Part shown: piece by piece, positions 41,195-51,256 of the stretch
Position numbering within the stretch: the stretch's first letter is position 1
Layout of the letters: each line of letters begins with the position of its first letter
NCBI GenBank assembly: GCA_963281255.1
Contig: OY725489.1
Span: 2,170,001-2,234,000 of the forward strand
Length of the DNA stretch: 64,000 bases
DNA from: Aphrocallistes beatrix
Taxonomy: Eukaryota > Porifera > Hexactinellida > Sceptrulophora > Aphrocallistidae
Direction of reading: 5' to 3'
Position numbers and translations under genes: made by a program
The notes under the pieces: model-generated
Database searches by the model: none
Seen by the model: only the letters and a program-made list of their open reading frames with translations
What the model was told of the DNA's origin: nothing

Positions 41195-43160
41195 TATGGC
41201 TTTGGAATTTGGCTTACAGCATACGATGAAAGTAGAGCATTAAGAGATGTTAAGCGTAGGCACGTATCTCTGTCTAGAAATACTTGCACATCCAAACAGT
41301 TTTTGATTCTCATTTCTAGTTTTTGAGATAGTGTCTCAAAGTCTGTTTTTTTTTCGCTTATCGCTAGCACATCTTAATTGTAGAAATCCGGCAACTCAAA
41401 AAATGGTTTAGGACATACCTAGGGTTGCCAGACGTCCGGGTTTGACCCGGACAGTTCGGGTTTCGAGACATTTGTCCGGAGTCCGGGAATGGGATGAATT
41501 TGTCCGGGTTTGGAGAATTTTGAGTCCTGTCCGACTACTCACTACTCAGGACTGTCAATATTTTATATCCGTATCTAAGTTATTTAGTTAGCTATTGCTC
41601 TGCTGCAAACGTGTCACTCTCTAATATTTGAAGAAAGAGTGCAAGTTTGTGAAATTTGGATTATTACTGATTTGTAATGCTACCATAGTGTACGTATACT
41701 ACTGAGTACTGACCCTAACTGCCTAACATGTTTCGTAATGAGTATACTTGGAATCTTCTTTTTGTTTCTGTGTTCAATGGCTTCAACGATGAATTATGAT
41801 ATGTAGATATGTAGTCACGTGGGTCAAGGGTCATTTTATGTGTCTTTGCAGCTCTGGTTTACAGTGAATTACCTACATTCAAATTGTTATTTCAAATTTT
41901 ATTCTCTCAGATTTTAGTTTACCCGCAATAACTAATAGACGAAATATAATTTATAATTTCTCTTGATTATTTATGTATTCTGTATATTTTGACGATAAGT
42001 TATTGATACAAATTTAAACGTATTACATTAATAGTATTCTTGGTATCCACAGAGCACGACGCTACTGGTAGCCACAATAATATTTTGTATTAATCGAAGA
42101 CTGAACTGTAGTAACAGGTAGTACATATGGTTAATTTTTTAGAGATTAAATTATGTCCGGGTTTGGCCTTTTGAAAATCTGGCAACCCTAGACATACCAA
42201 GGAAACAAATGCTTCCAAAATCGAATCATATATGTCAATCATATTTGCCACTTCATAGGAATAAATGACCAAGTTAAAGGATATCGAAAATCAAAAGACG
42301 GTCAATTTTGAAATTTTAAGGTCCCGAGATATAGAGATTTTAAGCTTAGGTGTTAAGAATAATGTAGAATGAGTTATTAAAAATGAACGAAAGCATTCAC
42401 AAGCATTTATACTAATGATTTATGTATATTCGAACTAATTACACTGAAAATCCACAAATTTAACCCGAATATTTTGAGATAATTGTGAATAGTAATTCAT
42501 ATTCCAAGCACTACGAAGTATAATCCATCAGGTTAGAATGTTTAAAGAGCTACCAATAAGAAGTTAGAACGAAGGTCTACGACCTTCAGTTTCCAAGTTA
42601 GGATTTTCGAAAAATGCTACGCCATCATATGGCAATAATCTAAAATTTAACATTCCATAGGATGTAGTGCAATTATTATCCAAGAATCATATATGTACCT
42701 TCATAAAAAGGATATTAGGAAGTGCGAACTAAGAATCTGGGCTTATATTTACAGAGATAGAGATATATCACTTTTTGGACCCTAAATGGGGGTTTTTGAT
42801 CGAACATGGGAGGTCCAAGGCCAGAACTTTCAAAATAATTATCAAAAGTTCTCCATTTTTTCTGTACACATTATTTTGAATCGATCAGAATTTTATTTCT
42901 GATCCAGTGATTGCTAAATATCTGATACCATCAGGCGATTTCCCGAGCAATTTTTAAATGAACTCCCTTATAGTGTTATTTTGATTGAATAGTATTTGGC
43001 CTTTTTCTAAATATTTGTGTTATATAATCTCCAAAGGTGCCAAAACAATATTAAGGTCCATACCATTACAAAATTATCAAATAAGTTAAAATCTAATTGG
43101 TGAAGGCGTCAAAAACCTCCAAAATCTTTTCAATTTTTAGTAACGCTAAACTTTAGGGTG
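41195..43160 (+). mobile_element. Family A, decayed copy (A6), split by a hAT MITE
   Basis: Starting inside the left terminal region (tttggcttacagcatacg), it follows family A landmarks to the segment aacgctaaactttaggg near 43160. Both extreme ends are lost. It resembles A4 and the outer copy at 43342 more than A1-A3 (catacgatgaaagtagag). The MITE at 41420-42190 is inserted in it. Confidence 0.75.
41420..42190. mobile_element. hAT-type MITE with GTCCGGGTTTG repeats
   Basis: The ends TAGGGTTGCCAGACGTCCG and AAATCTGGCAACCCTA are inverted and flanked by a perfect 8-bp duplication GACATACC (41412-41419, 42191-42198). Several tgtccgggtttg copies lie near the left end and one near the right. The middle is AT-rich with no recognised gene. 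Confidence 0.9.
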
Positions 43161-43197
43161 TTAAATGTAATTCCATTTGAAGCGAATGTACTACTTC

Positions 43198-43341
43198 CAA
43201 TTAAGTGATCATATTATTTCGACGTCTAAATTCAATGATTTGTGTGATATTCGACAAATGAACAAAATGTGGCCAATATGATAAATTGTCTAATAACTCA
43301 TAAATCATTGAATTTAGACGAATAAATTATACATCACTTAA
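43198..43341. mobile_element. Small TTAA-flanked MITE, family D
   Basis: TTAAGTGATCATATTATTTCG at the left is inverted at the right as AAATTATACATCACTTAA. The pairing includes tctaaattcaatgattt / aaatcattgaatttaga. It is about 140 bp long, and the outer A copy begins at its right TTAA. Confidence 0.6.
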
Positions 43342-43804
43342 GGATAGATACCACCCTCGAAAAATTTTGCATAGCATAAAAAAAGGCAATTTTTTTATTG
43401 TTAGTTTCATAGTATTACTGAGTGGTCTACCATCTGATAGTAAGTACTAGTTGGAGGGTATTTATTTTGATTTTTATGAGTTAACCCCCTAAAGCAGGGG
43501 TCGGCAAACTCCGGCCCGCGGGCCAGATGTGGCCCGCGAGGTGATTTTATTCGGCCCTCGACTCTTTCAGAAATTATTCTACTTTTCAGGCTTTTTCAAT
43601 TATAATCCAAAATTGTTCCAGAAACACTTATAATGTCCTCTACGGCAATTTGGAGGCCATTTTTGAAAGAATGAATGAATGGAAAGATAAATGATTGTGC
43701 TTGTGATGCCACACAAATGTACATTAACACTATTTGGGCTTGATTACAGCATAATATACTATACTAGTATGCACATAAGTTTAGATAATATATCAATAAA
43801 AGTT

Positions 43805-44308
43805 TCAGTAAAATCTTACAGCATACTTCTAAGTTAAAGAATACTACACATGCTAGTTTTTCTGTTAGCGAACTCATTGGGAATCGAATGAAACCTTTCA
43901 CTGATGGTGAATTTGTGAAGGAGTGTCTCCTAACCGTGGTAAATATTTTATGTCCAGATAAAAGAGATCTTTTTGGTAAGATTAGTCTGTCTGCAAGAAC
44001 CGTTACTCGAAGAATTGAAGATTTGTCTTCAGATATCTGGACAACATTACAAGAGCGTGCTCAACATTTGAATTCTATGCAATTGCACTTGATGAGAGTA
44101 CTGATGCGACTGATATTGCTCAGGTTGCAATTTTCGTGAGAGGAATCAATGCAACGTTTGACATTACAGAAGAATTGGCGGGTTTGGTTTTACTAAAGGA
44201 TACCACTACTGGTGAGAATATATTCCAAGGAATCATGAGTGTTATGGGTAGCCTGGCTTAAATCTAAGTAATATTTGTGGGGTAACGACAGATGGTGCCT
44301 CAGCTATA
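43805..44308 (+). pseudogene. hAT transposase, N-terminal/middle part
   Basis: A plus-strand reading: KPFTDGEFVKECLLTVVN, then SLSARTVTRRIEDLSSDI, then, after one frameshift near 44080, AIALDESTDATDIAQVAIF, which holds the first catalytic Asp of hAT transposases (DESTD). It continues with VRGINATFDITEELAGL, then worsens before TDGASAI. The pattern is that of GTF2IRD2 / ZBED-like hAT proteins. The 5' zinc finger region cannot be read. The gene resumes at 50223. Confidence 0.85.
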
Positions 44309-44536
44309 CAGTTTGTCCCATAATTATTGCAACATATGCTATTTCTCATTGAACTATACGTTTCAGCTATGTTTACATTGCATAAGCTACTAACGCATTA
44401 TTTTTAGTTCCTATGTACGTTATTCGATATTTTTCAGCTTGGATATATTTTTTGGAAGAATTTTTTTTTCGTATTATCCATATTTTTTTCCTGTTACGTC
44501 ATCATTTTTGTCTGAATTCCTTCTGAGATAGTGTTG

Positions 44537-45020
44537 AGAGGATATCCGTAAACAGATCCTTACACTTTCCGAAGGTGAGAAGCACAGTGTCAAGGAAATT
44601 TCTTCCATTATCGGTGTCAACCGGACAACAGTTTGGAGGGTTCTTAAGAGACACAATTCGACTGGTACGGTTGAACACAGAAAGGGAGCAGGAAGACCAG
44701 CAAAACTCTATCAGAGCGTCAAGTATAAATGTGCTAAATATGTAAACACTGATTTGCAAAAGCCAGTCAGAGAAATATCGAATGATATAGAAGCCAAACA
44801 TGGTATCAGTGTGTCCAAGAGCACCGTGCATAGGACCCTTCAGAAGATGAAATACTCGAAGCCTTATCCTAGTTTGGTTCCGATGTTGTCAGAGAAAAAT
44901 AGGCTGAAACGGATTGAGTGGGCACTAAGAAACAAAAATAAGCATTGGTGCCATGCAGTATTCTCTGATGAGGCTAGTTTTTGGTTGCATGCGGGGAAAG
45001 TACGAATGTGGACTAAAGGG
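44537..45020 (+). pseudogene. Tc1 transposase, N-terminal half
   Basis: An open frame, with no clear ATG at its head, reads TLSEGEKHSVKEISSIIG, then VNRTTVWRVLKRHNSTGT (first helix-turn-helix), the linker KGAGRPAKLY, then GISVSKSTVHRTLQKMKY (second), and the first catalytic Asp in CHAVFSDEASFWLHAGKV. It ends MWTKG at the Mutator-like insertion. The second half is at 49612-50103 and the frame is otherwise undamaged. Confidence 0.85.
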
Positions 45021-45313
45021 TCCAAAGTGACTAAATTTCCAAAAAAATAATTTTTCTTCTAATGACTTTTTCATGAAGATAATACACCAGATTCATCGAT
45101 TATGAAATTTGGCTGCATTCTGAATGCTTTTGGAAGAGTTATAGTATATTGAAATTTGAGTGTCCAAAGTGACTAAATTTCCAAAAAAATATAAAAAATT
45201 GAATTTTTCTTCTAATGACTTTTTCATGAAGATAATACACCAGATTCATCGATTATGAAATTTGGCTGCATTCTGAATGCTTTTGGCAGAGTTATAGTAT
45301 ATTGAAATTTGAT
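45021..45313. repeat. Direct duplication of the element's 5' end, unit about 140 bp
   Basis: tccaaagtgactaaatttcc at 45021 and again at about 45161 starts two near-identical copies. They share ttcttctaatgacttttt, the following catgaagataatacacca, gattcatcgattatgaaa, and agagttatagtatattga. The second has a small insertion (tataaaaaattg). Confidence 0.88.
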
Positions 45314-45674
45314 AGTGTATATACCGTTGCAAGATTTTCAACTAAAATTAGTTGTAATCTAATATTAATTAATTAAGGTTAAAAAATTATCTGATATCCA
45401 GTTACTGATATAATGTTATATCCAATTACAGATAGCAAAGAATTTAAACTATAATTAGTTGTAATCCAATAGTTTAAGTCTAATTAATTAGACAAATATC
45501 CAGCTTATACTTTTTTGAAATTTCTAATTATAGTTTTCAATTCTAAAGATAATTTTAGAATTCATTATATGAATTTATAATGTCTTTTGGAATATGATAC
45601 ATTCATAATCTAATATCCTTACATTTAATTTTCTAATTTTAGTTTTCATTTCAAGAGTTAATTTTAGAATGCGA

Positions 45675-45690
45675 TATAAGTATATAAGAG
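45675..45690 (+). promoter_or_regulatory. Possible TATA box of the Mutator-like gene
   Basis: TATAAGTATATAAGAG lies about 80 bp upstream of the ATG at 45764. Overall AT-richness makes chance occurrence easy. Confidence 0.3.
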
Positions 45691-45763
45691 CTAATCCATA
45701 GAATACAAACAAGCACATATCAAAGTTTTACATAAAATTATTCTATAAACTTGTATAATTGCA

Positions 45764-48457
45764 ATGGCATACAGATACAGAAACGAATCAAGTTCGTCCG
45801 ATGATAACGACACCTTTTCACGAAGTCGTCGCATATTGAGGAGCGATAGCTATTCTCTTCCTCCAACTCCAGCGCCTCAACAACAACCAACTACATCTAT
45901 TCCGCGCATGAATACTCCGCTTGCCCCTGAAGATAGCCCAACCTTTTCGGGTTTACGACAAGCTGTCATTACTCCATTGGAACCAGGGTTGGAGCTATGC
46001 GCCCAAGAGCCAGATGATGATGTATTCCAAGAACCTGTTGACTATGGCACCATCGATTTGAGAACTAAGGGAAAGAAAAAGTTCCAATTTGGCCGGCACA
46101 AGAGACAATTTCCAGGGAATAGATTCACTTCCTCAAAAAGAAGCTTTTCGCCAACATATGAGAGGGAAGGTGTTATCTCTCCTATTCCTGTGAATTTCCC
46201 GAAAAGCGAGTTCGACCGCTTCAAGCAACAATCCAAACCAATACCACCTCCACCTCCTGGATCAATATCAGGAACATCCAAGGCGACTGTTGAAAAACAG
46301 TATAAGGAAACGGTTGCTCATCGAAAGCTTATGTATACGCCTGAATATTTCGAACCATGTGATACCCCCTTGCGGATGCAAACATACGACAACATGATAG
46401 TGAATCTTCAGACACTCCTAACCATGTTAGATGATCTTACGGTCTGCAAATCGTGCAAAAAGGGCTCCATGAGGATGTTCCAATCGAAGCAGAGGGCTGG
46501 ATCTGCTACTTACCTACAACTCGAGTGTTCCGCATGTTCCACCCAGCAAGGCTTTTGGAGTGTAGGGGCTAAATCCCAAGCAAAAATTCAAGTTGGGGAC
46601 CAGCAAATTCGAAAAAGAAACGAACTACTCTATGGTAGTATTTTGGGTGGCAGGCTTATTGGTGTGGGACTTTCTAAGCTTGAACTATATCACTCGACAC
46701 TAAGCATACCCATCCCCTGTTCTCGCCATACTTACGTTGAAGCGGAAAGGGAGTTAATAGTTGCAGCCGAATATATTGCAGAAAAATCAATGAAAAGAGC
46801 GGTGAATGAACTCAAATCTCACGCAGAATGTCAATTCGATGGAAAATATGTCCATGCTATTGCTTCATATGATGGTTCTTACCAACAACGTAGTGGAAAA
46901 AGTGGCGGAGGATTTAGCAGGTACTGCTTTGCAGCGGCAATATCTGCAAACACGGGAAAGGTTTTATCATATGGCATAGCATCAAACTCATGCAAACTTT
47001 GCAACGAGTATGAAAATCTTCTAATGACAGGCCAAATCACGAAAAAAGACCTGTCGACTTGGAACGCAAGTCACTCCAAAGTTTGCACAGCTAAGTATCA
47101 AGACTACGCCTCTGTGCAGCTTGAATCAGCGTTGGCACCATCTGTTGTACAAGATGCACTTGATCGCGGTGTAATTTTTTCAGGATTAGTCACAGATGGT
47201 GATACAAAAACTCACCATAAATTGCATTCAGCAGGTCTCTATCAACACCTTGGCATACATGAAATTGAACGTATTGAATGCTTGGCTCACGTTTGCAAAA
47301 GGATCAAAATTAACATCATTCGAAAACAAGAAAAGGCGCTAAAACTCAATAGAGATCAAAAGAATCTTCAAAAACAGTTATTAACCCAAGGCGGGGGGAT
47401 GTCAGAGGCAGAAGCTTTGAAGCAAGTATCACCTGCATTTCGGGGCACATTACAAAAGGACTCCCGCAAAAGAGGAACCTGGGAGGGACCTACCAAAGCA
47501 ATTCGAACCGTTAATGATACCGTTGCTGGACAGGTAGCAAGCTACTATAGGATTGCTATACATCGTAATCGCGGCAATATTCGCGAAATTATTCGTGCTA
47601 TAGATGCAATTCCTTTGCATCTTTCAGCAAATGATGGCAATGCCAAAGATAACCATAGATTTTGCCCCATCACAAGTAATACCTGGTGCCGGTACCAAGA
47701 AGCGATTTTCAATCGTAGAACTCCTCCTCACCACCCGAATTACCTAAGTGAAGGTGCTTGCAAGATTATTACCGATGTTTTCCAAGAATTCGGCTATAAT
47801 GCACCAGAGTTCATTCGAAAAGTTCAAGAGGGGAGAACCTCGAACCATAATGAGGCCATACACTCTGTATTATGGAGAATGGTTCATAAAGATGAATATG
47901 CAAGCTATGAGATGATGCAATTAGGTTCCGCCCTTGCAATCATCAGATATAATGATGGCTTCCGAGGAATAGAAACGCTATTTCAACTCCTTGAAATACC
48001 AATTTCCCCACAAATTCGTAACCACTTCGAAAAATTAGACCTCAGAAGGGTGAAAGCAAGCTATCAGATCCAAGCCAGGCAACAGAGCCGTTTTGCTAAG
48101 AGGCAGCATCGGTATAGCAAAGTCGCGAGACAAATCAGAAAACACGGCGCTGGCTATTCTTCTGGAGCATATTCAACAGACCAGAAATTTCACAGCTCGT
48201 CTTCCGAAGAGGATATTGCACAGCCTCAATCAGCTCCAATAGCCATATGCCAAATATGTCAAGGCACTGAAGAAAACTGCATAGTCGGCATTGGAATCGG
48301 CCTGAAAGTCAAATCAACCCAGATCAATTGGATCCAATGCGATAAATGTGATCAGTGGAGCCACATGGAGTGCGTGGGTATCGCTGAAAATGAAATTGAA
48401 GAAGATACCGACTGGTATTGTACAGATTGTGTTGATTCTTTTGAAACTTTTGTATAA
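45764..48457 (+). CDS. Mutator-like transposase with C-terminal PHD finger
   Basis: An uninterrupted frame of 897 codons without introns, from the first ATG after a TATA-like sequence. Order of parts: residues 1-190 low-complexity, Ser/Pro/Gln-rich and basic (SSSSDDND, a Pro run near 160); a CxxC ... CxxC zinc-ribbon-like pair at C228/C231 and C255/C258; then the transposase core, with SYDGSYQ (D370), a CxxC at C410/C413, GLVTDGDTK (D478), ERIECLAHVCKR near 502-513 and SNHNEAIHSVLW (E697). These match the Mutator-like transposase domain of animals (Pfam PF20700 as I recall it), in which the DDE triad lies in such segments. Residues 829-889 form a PHD zinc finger of C4HC3 pattern: C829, C832, C859, C862, H867, C870, C886, C889, with W884 before the last pair. 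PHD fingers in known proteins read histone H3 tails. The gene is inside a dead Tc1, in the same strand direction. All catalytic residues are present and no stop or frameshift is seen, so it may be functional. An alternative is a domesticated gene, but the flanking duplication supports a mobile element. Confidence 0.88.
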   Translation: MAYRYRNESSSSDDNDTFSRSRRILRSDSYSLPPTPAPQQQPTTSIPRMNTPLAPEDSPTFSGLRQAVITPLEPGLELCAQEPDDDVFQEPVDYGTIDLRTKGKKKFQFGRHKRQFPGNRFTSSKRSFSPTYEREGVISPIPVNFPKSEFDRFKQQSKPIPPPPPGSISGTSKATVEKQYKETVAHRKLMYTPEYFEPCDTPLRMQTYDNMIVNLQTLLTMLDDLTVCKSCKKGSMRMFQSKQRAGSATYLQLECSACSTQQGFWSVGAKSQAKIQVGDQQIRKRNELLYGSILGGRLIGVGLSKLELYHSTLSIPIPCSRHTYVEAERELIVAAEYIAEKSMKRAVNELKSHAECQFDGKYVHAIASYDGSYQQRSGKSGGGFSRYCFAAAISANTGKVLSYGIASNSCKLCNEYENLLMTGQITKKDLSTWNASHSKVCTAKYQDYASVQLESALAPSVVQDALDRGVIFSGLVTDGDTKTHHKLHSAGLYQHLGIHEIERIECLAHVCKRIKINIIRKQEKALKLNRDQKNLQKQLLTQGGGMSEAEALKQVSPAFRGTLQKDSRKRGTWEGPTKAIRTVNDTVAGQVASYYRIAIHRNRGNIREIIRAIDAIPLHLSANDGNAKDNHRFCPITSNTWCRYQEAIFNRRTPPHHPNYLSEGACKIITDVFQEFGYNAPEFIRKVQEGRTSNHNEAIHSVLWRMVHKDEYASYEMMQLGSALAIIRYNDGFRGIETLFQLLEIPISPQIRNHFEKLDLRRVKASYQIQARQQSRFAKRQHRYSKVARQIRKHGAGYSSGAYSTDQKFHSSSSEEDIAQPQSAPIAICQICQGTEENCIVGIGIGLKVKSTQINWIQCDKCDQWSHMECVGIAENEIEEDTDWYCTDCVDSFETFV

Positions 48458-48513
48458 TATTAGAAAATACTATTCATTCTAGCGACGTACTTGTTTTTTG
48501 TTTAGTCATTGAG

Positions 48514-48519
48514 AATAAA
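48514..48519 (+). terminator. AATAAA polyadenylation signal of the Mutator-like gene
   Basis: AATAAA lies about 55 bp after the stop codon. A second AATAAA-like hexamer lies near 48557. Plausible by position only. Confidence 0.35.
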
Positions 48520-49602
48520 ACAATAGTTTGTTACTAATTGAGTATAGAATGGGAACAATAAATATATTTTATAAACAGCCTAAAAAGTAAATGTTATTAT
48601 TTAGAGCAAAAAACGGATAGCCCATGTGTTCACAAGAACTCTTTCAGGCGTCCCATACTGGAATTGTCATGAACTCCTACCCAGGCAGAGCATTCGTCAA
48701 TGCGTAGGATATGGGCTATCTCTATAATTGAGACTTTTACATTAGCTATTTATACTAAACAATATTTAACAGTTAGAAGTAGTGGTTGGATTAGAATTCG
48801 ACTATGCAGTGAACCTAAATTTGGATTCATCAAAATAAACTCGCAACAATTGTTAGTTCCTAATTCGAATTCATAGGAATTTGATTGTTCTAAAATTAAA
48901 ATATAATTGGAACTCAATATGAAAGAAAGAATTGAGTTCTAAAATAGCTCTGCTATCTAGAAATATAATCTGTCTATAGAATACCTATGACATTGAAACA
49001 ATTATTGAAGTTATTATTATTTTATAACATCTTGAGATAATTTTAATTTTAATTTTATTCGAATAATAAGGGAAAATTTGATTCTAAAACTACATTTTGA
49101 ACAAGTTCTCAAAGCCAAATCAAGTGAGAATTGAATGAATTCATAAATAAAAGTAAGTATATATAGTAATAAAGATAGCTGACTACGATCTTATTGTTTA
49201 AGCCAATACTTTAAGAACTGTGCGAATTTATATACAAAATTAAGCCGAAAATTACCAAAAATACAGCGATAAATCAATTTTGAAATCCATATCTTTGTCA
49301 GTATTCCATATTATATAATGATTGTAGTCAGTTATGTTCTATAATGAATGGGTTAAAGATAGAACTTATAATCTTGCAAATATCACTCAAACTCAGGAAA
49401 AAATCTTGAACACAAACTAAAAAAATTTAAAAATTTGAACAATGTTATTTGTATAGGAAAATGGAACATTCAGTTGAGTGTAAAAATGAAAATAAGCCTC
49501 TGATTGATGCAAAAATTGAAATACAGTATCTTTGCGACGCATATTTGGAAAAGAAGTCATAATAACGATTATCAATTTTTTTGAGATTCAATAATATTCG
49601 AT
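48520..49602. other. 3' non-coding part of the Mutator-like element
   Basis: AT-rich with no open frame of note. It contains an inverted pair, ggatagcccat (48615-48625) and atatgggctatc (about 48709-48720), around a GC-richer 85-bp loop, which may be a structural or binding site. Confidence 0.4.
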
Positions 49603-49611
49603 CCTAAAGGG

Positions 49612-50103
49612 AACCAAAAACGGGTTATTCCTACTGTTAAACATTCCAGTAAAGTCCACATATGGGCTGCCTTTTCCTCAATGGGGACGTTTCCCTTATG
49701 CATTTTTAGTCATAATTTGGATGCCGCTTTCTACGTGAAGATATTAGAGTGGCATTTGGTAGAAAACGCCAAGGTTTACCACGATAAGAAGTGGTTCTTG
49801 ATACAGGACAATGATCCCAAGCATACCAGCAAGCGGGCGAAGAAGTGGATATCAGACAACATTCCTAATAATGTCTTAGATTGGCCCAGTCAGAGCCCAG
49901 ACTTAAACCCCATCGAAAACCTATTCGCATGGATAAAAAATCAACTGAAAAGGAATCGTCCAAAGACAATTGGTGACATGAAAACTCGCCTTGAAGAAAT
50001 TTGGAATTCTATCACCCCGGAGTTTCTAAAGCCCTACTATAAATCAATGAGGCGACGTTGCGAATTGTGTGTCACAAACAATGGTTTTAAAATTAATTAT
50101 TAG
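49612..50103 (+). pseudogene. Tc1 transposase, C-terminal half
   Basis: It continues the gene from 45020: NQKRVIPTVKHSSKVHIWAA, then FLIQDNDPKHTSKRAKKW (second catalytic Asp), then WPSQSPDLNPIENLFAWI (catalytic Glu), ending NNGFKINY at a TAA. Thirty-five residues lie between the Asp and the Glu. No stop or frameshift is seen, so apart from the Mutator-like insertion and the unclear start codon this Tc1 gene is well preserved. Confidence 0.88.
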
Positions 50104-50222
50104 TTACTATGTCTATCATTAACTTTTAGACTCAATAGAATTAGTTTAAGACGATTCACTCTTCCTATATAATCAAATTTATATCAAAAATGTATGTTGC
50201 AATAATTATGGGACAAACTGTA

Positions 50223-51256
50223 GTAGGAAAGGTAAAGGGAGTGGTTTATTTGATAAAAAAAGAAATGAGAAATCCTGGCATTGAAAGAAAACAGGTAAGA
50301 ACACATTATATAATCCATCTCGAGGCCTTGTGCGCAAAATCTCTGAAGATGCAGGTAGTAATGCGGGTAGTCATAATAATTATGAGTTTTGTGCGTGCAA
50401 GAGTATTAAATCATCGTCAATTTCAACATATGTTAGAAGAGATGGATAACCAATATGGCGATTTGTTATATTATTACGAAGTGCGCTGGTTAAGTAGAGG
50501 TGCAATGTTGCAACGAGTTTACCAGTTGAGAGCTGAATTGACAATTTTTTCGAGGGAAAAAGGGATGGAAGTTCCAGAGCTCAGTGATGCGAAATGGATG
50601 ACAGATTTTGCCTTTCTGGTGGACATCACTAATCATCTAAATATGCTAAATTCGAAAATGCAAGGAATGAATCAGTTCATCAATGTCTTCTATGAACACA
50701 TTTATGCATTTGAAGTTAAGTTACAACTATGGGAGCATCCATTGAAAGAGAGTAATTGTGTTCATTTCCCTACTCTTCGCTCACACCAACCATGTGATGT
50801 TTCTTATTACGCCAAATTCATATCTGATCTGAATGATCAATTTAACACTTGATTCGCAGATATTTATGAGCATCGTAAGTATTTTAGCTACTTCGCCGCC
50901 GTATTTGATGTTGAAATATGTGACTCCCCAGAATATTTAGTGGAACTGATTGAGTTCCAAAGTACAAGTGAGCTCAAATCAAGATTTCGAGAGGTACCTT
51001 GACTAGAATTCTATCAACATTATTTAACTCCTCAAAGATTTCCTTCACTAGTGAAACATGCAAAGGAGATTGCAGTTCTTTTTGGGAGTACATACGCTTG
51101 TGAACAACTCTTCTCTAAGATGAAATACGTAAAAACAAGTTGCGCACACGGTTAAGTGAAAATCACCTAGATAGTGTGCTACGATTGGCAACCTCTAACC
51201 TAAAACCAGACATAGAGGCATTATCCAAAGCAGGGCAGCAGCATCCATCTCATTAA
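50223..51256 (+). pseudogene. hAT transposase, C-terminal part
   Basis: It resumes the hAT gene after the Tc1: VGKVKGVVYLIKKEM, LEALCAKSLKM, YEVRWLSRGAMLQRVYQL (RWLSRG is a marker of this hAT group) and LVDITNHLNMLNSKMQGM, with stops at about 50849 and 51000. Then follow SLVKHAKEIAVLFGSTYACE and QLFSKMKYVK (the dimerisation segment with the ACEQLFS box), a frameshift, and LSENHLDSVLRLATSNL to the stop near 51256. It is similar to GTF2IRD2 and ZBED-like proteins of animals. Inactive. Confidence 0.85.

Larger units (their letters stand above)
45021..49602 (+). mobile_element. Mutator-like element with intact transposase
   Basis: The boundaries are inferred from the interrupted Tc1 gene: MWTKG ends at 45020 and NQKRVIPTVKH starts at 49612. 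Flanking 9-mers ACTAAAGGG (45012-45020) and CCTAAAGGG (49603-49611) differ at one position, fitting the 8-10 bp duplication of Mutator-group elements. The ends show only weak inverted similarity, with a shared CAAAAAAAT about 20 bp inside each. The first about 290 bp are a tandem duplication (45021-45313). It contains one long gene (45764-48457). At 4.6 kb it is the innermost layer of the nest. Confidence 0.8.
44309..50220 (+). mobile_element. Tc1-like element (DD35E-type spacing), split by a Mutator-like element
   Basis: Inverted termini CAGTTTGTCCCATAATTATT at 44309 and AATAATTATGGGACAAACTG ending 50220 lie between TA dinucleotides (44307-44308, 50221-50222). Removing it restores the hAT reading (GASAI then VGKVKGVV). 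Its transposase gene is split at 45020 by the Mutator-like element. Without that element it is about 1.33 kb. A relative with the same terminus is at 3256. Confidence 0.93.
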
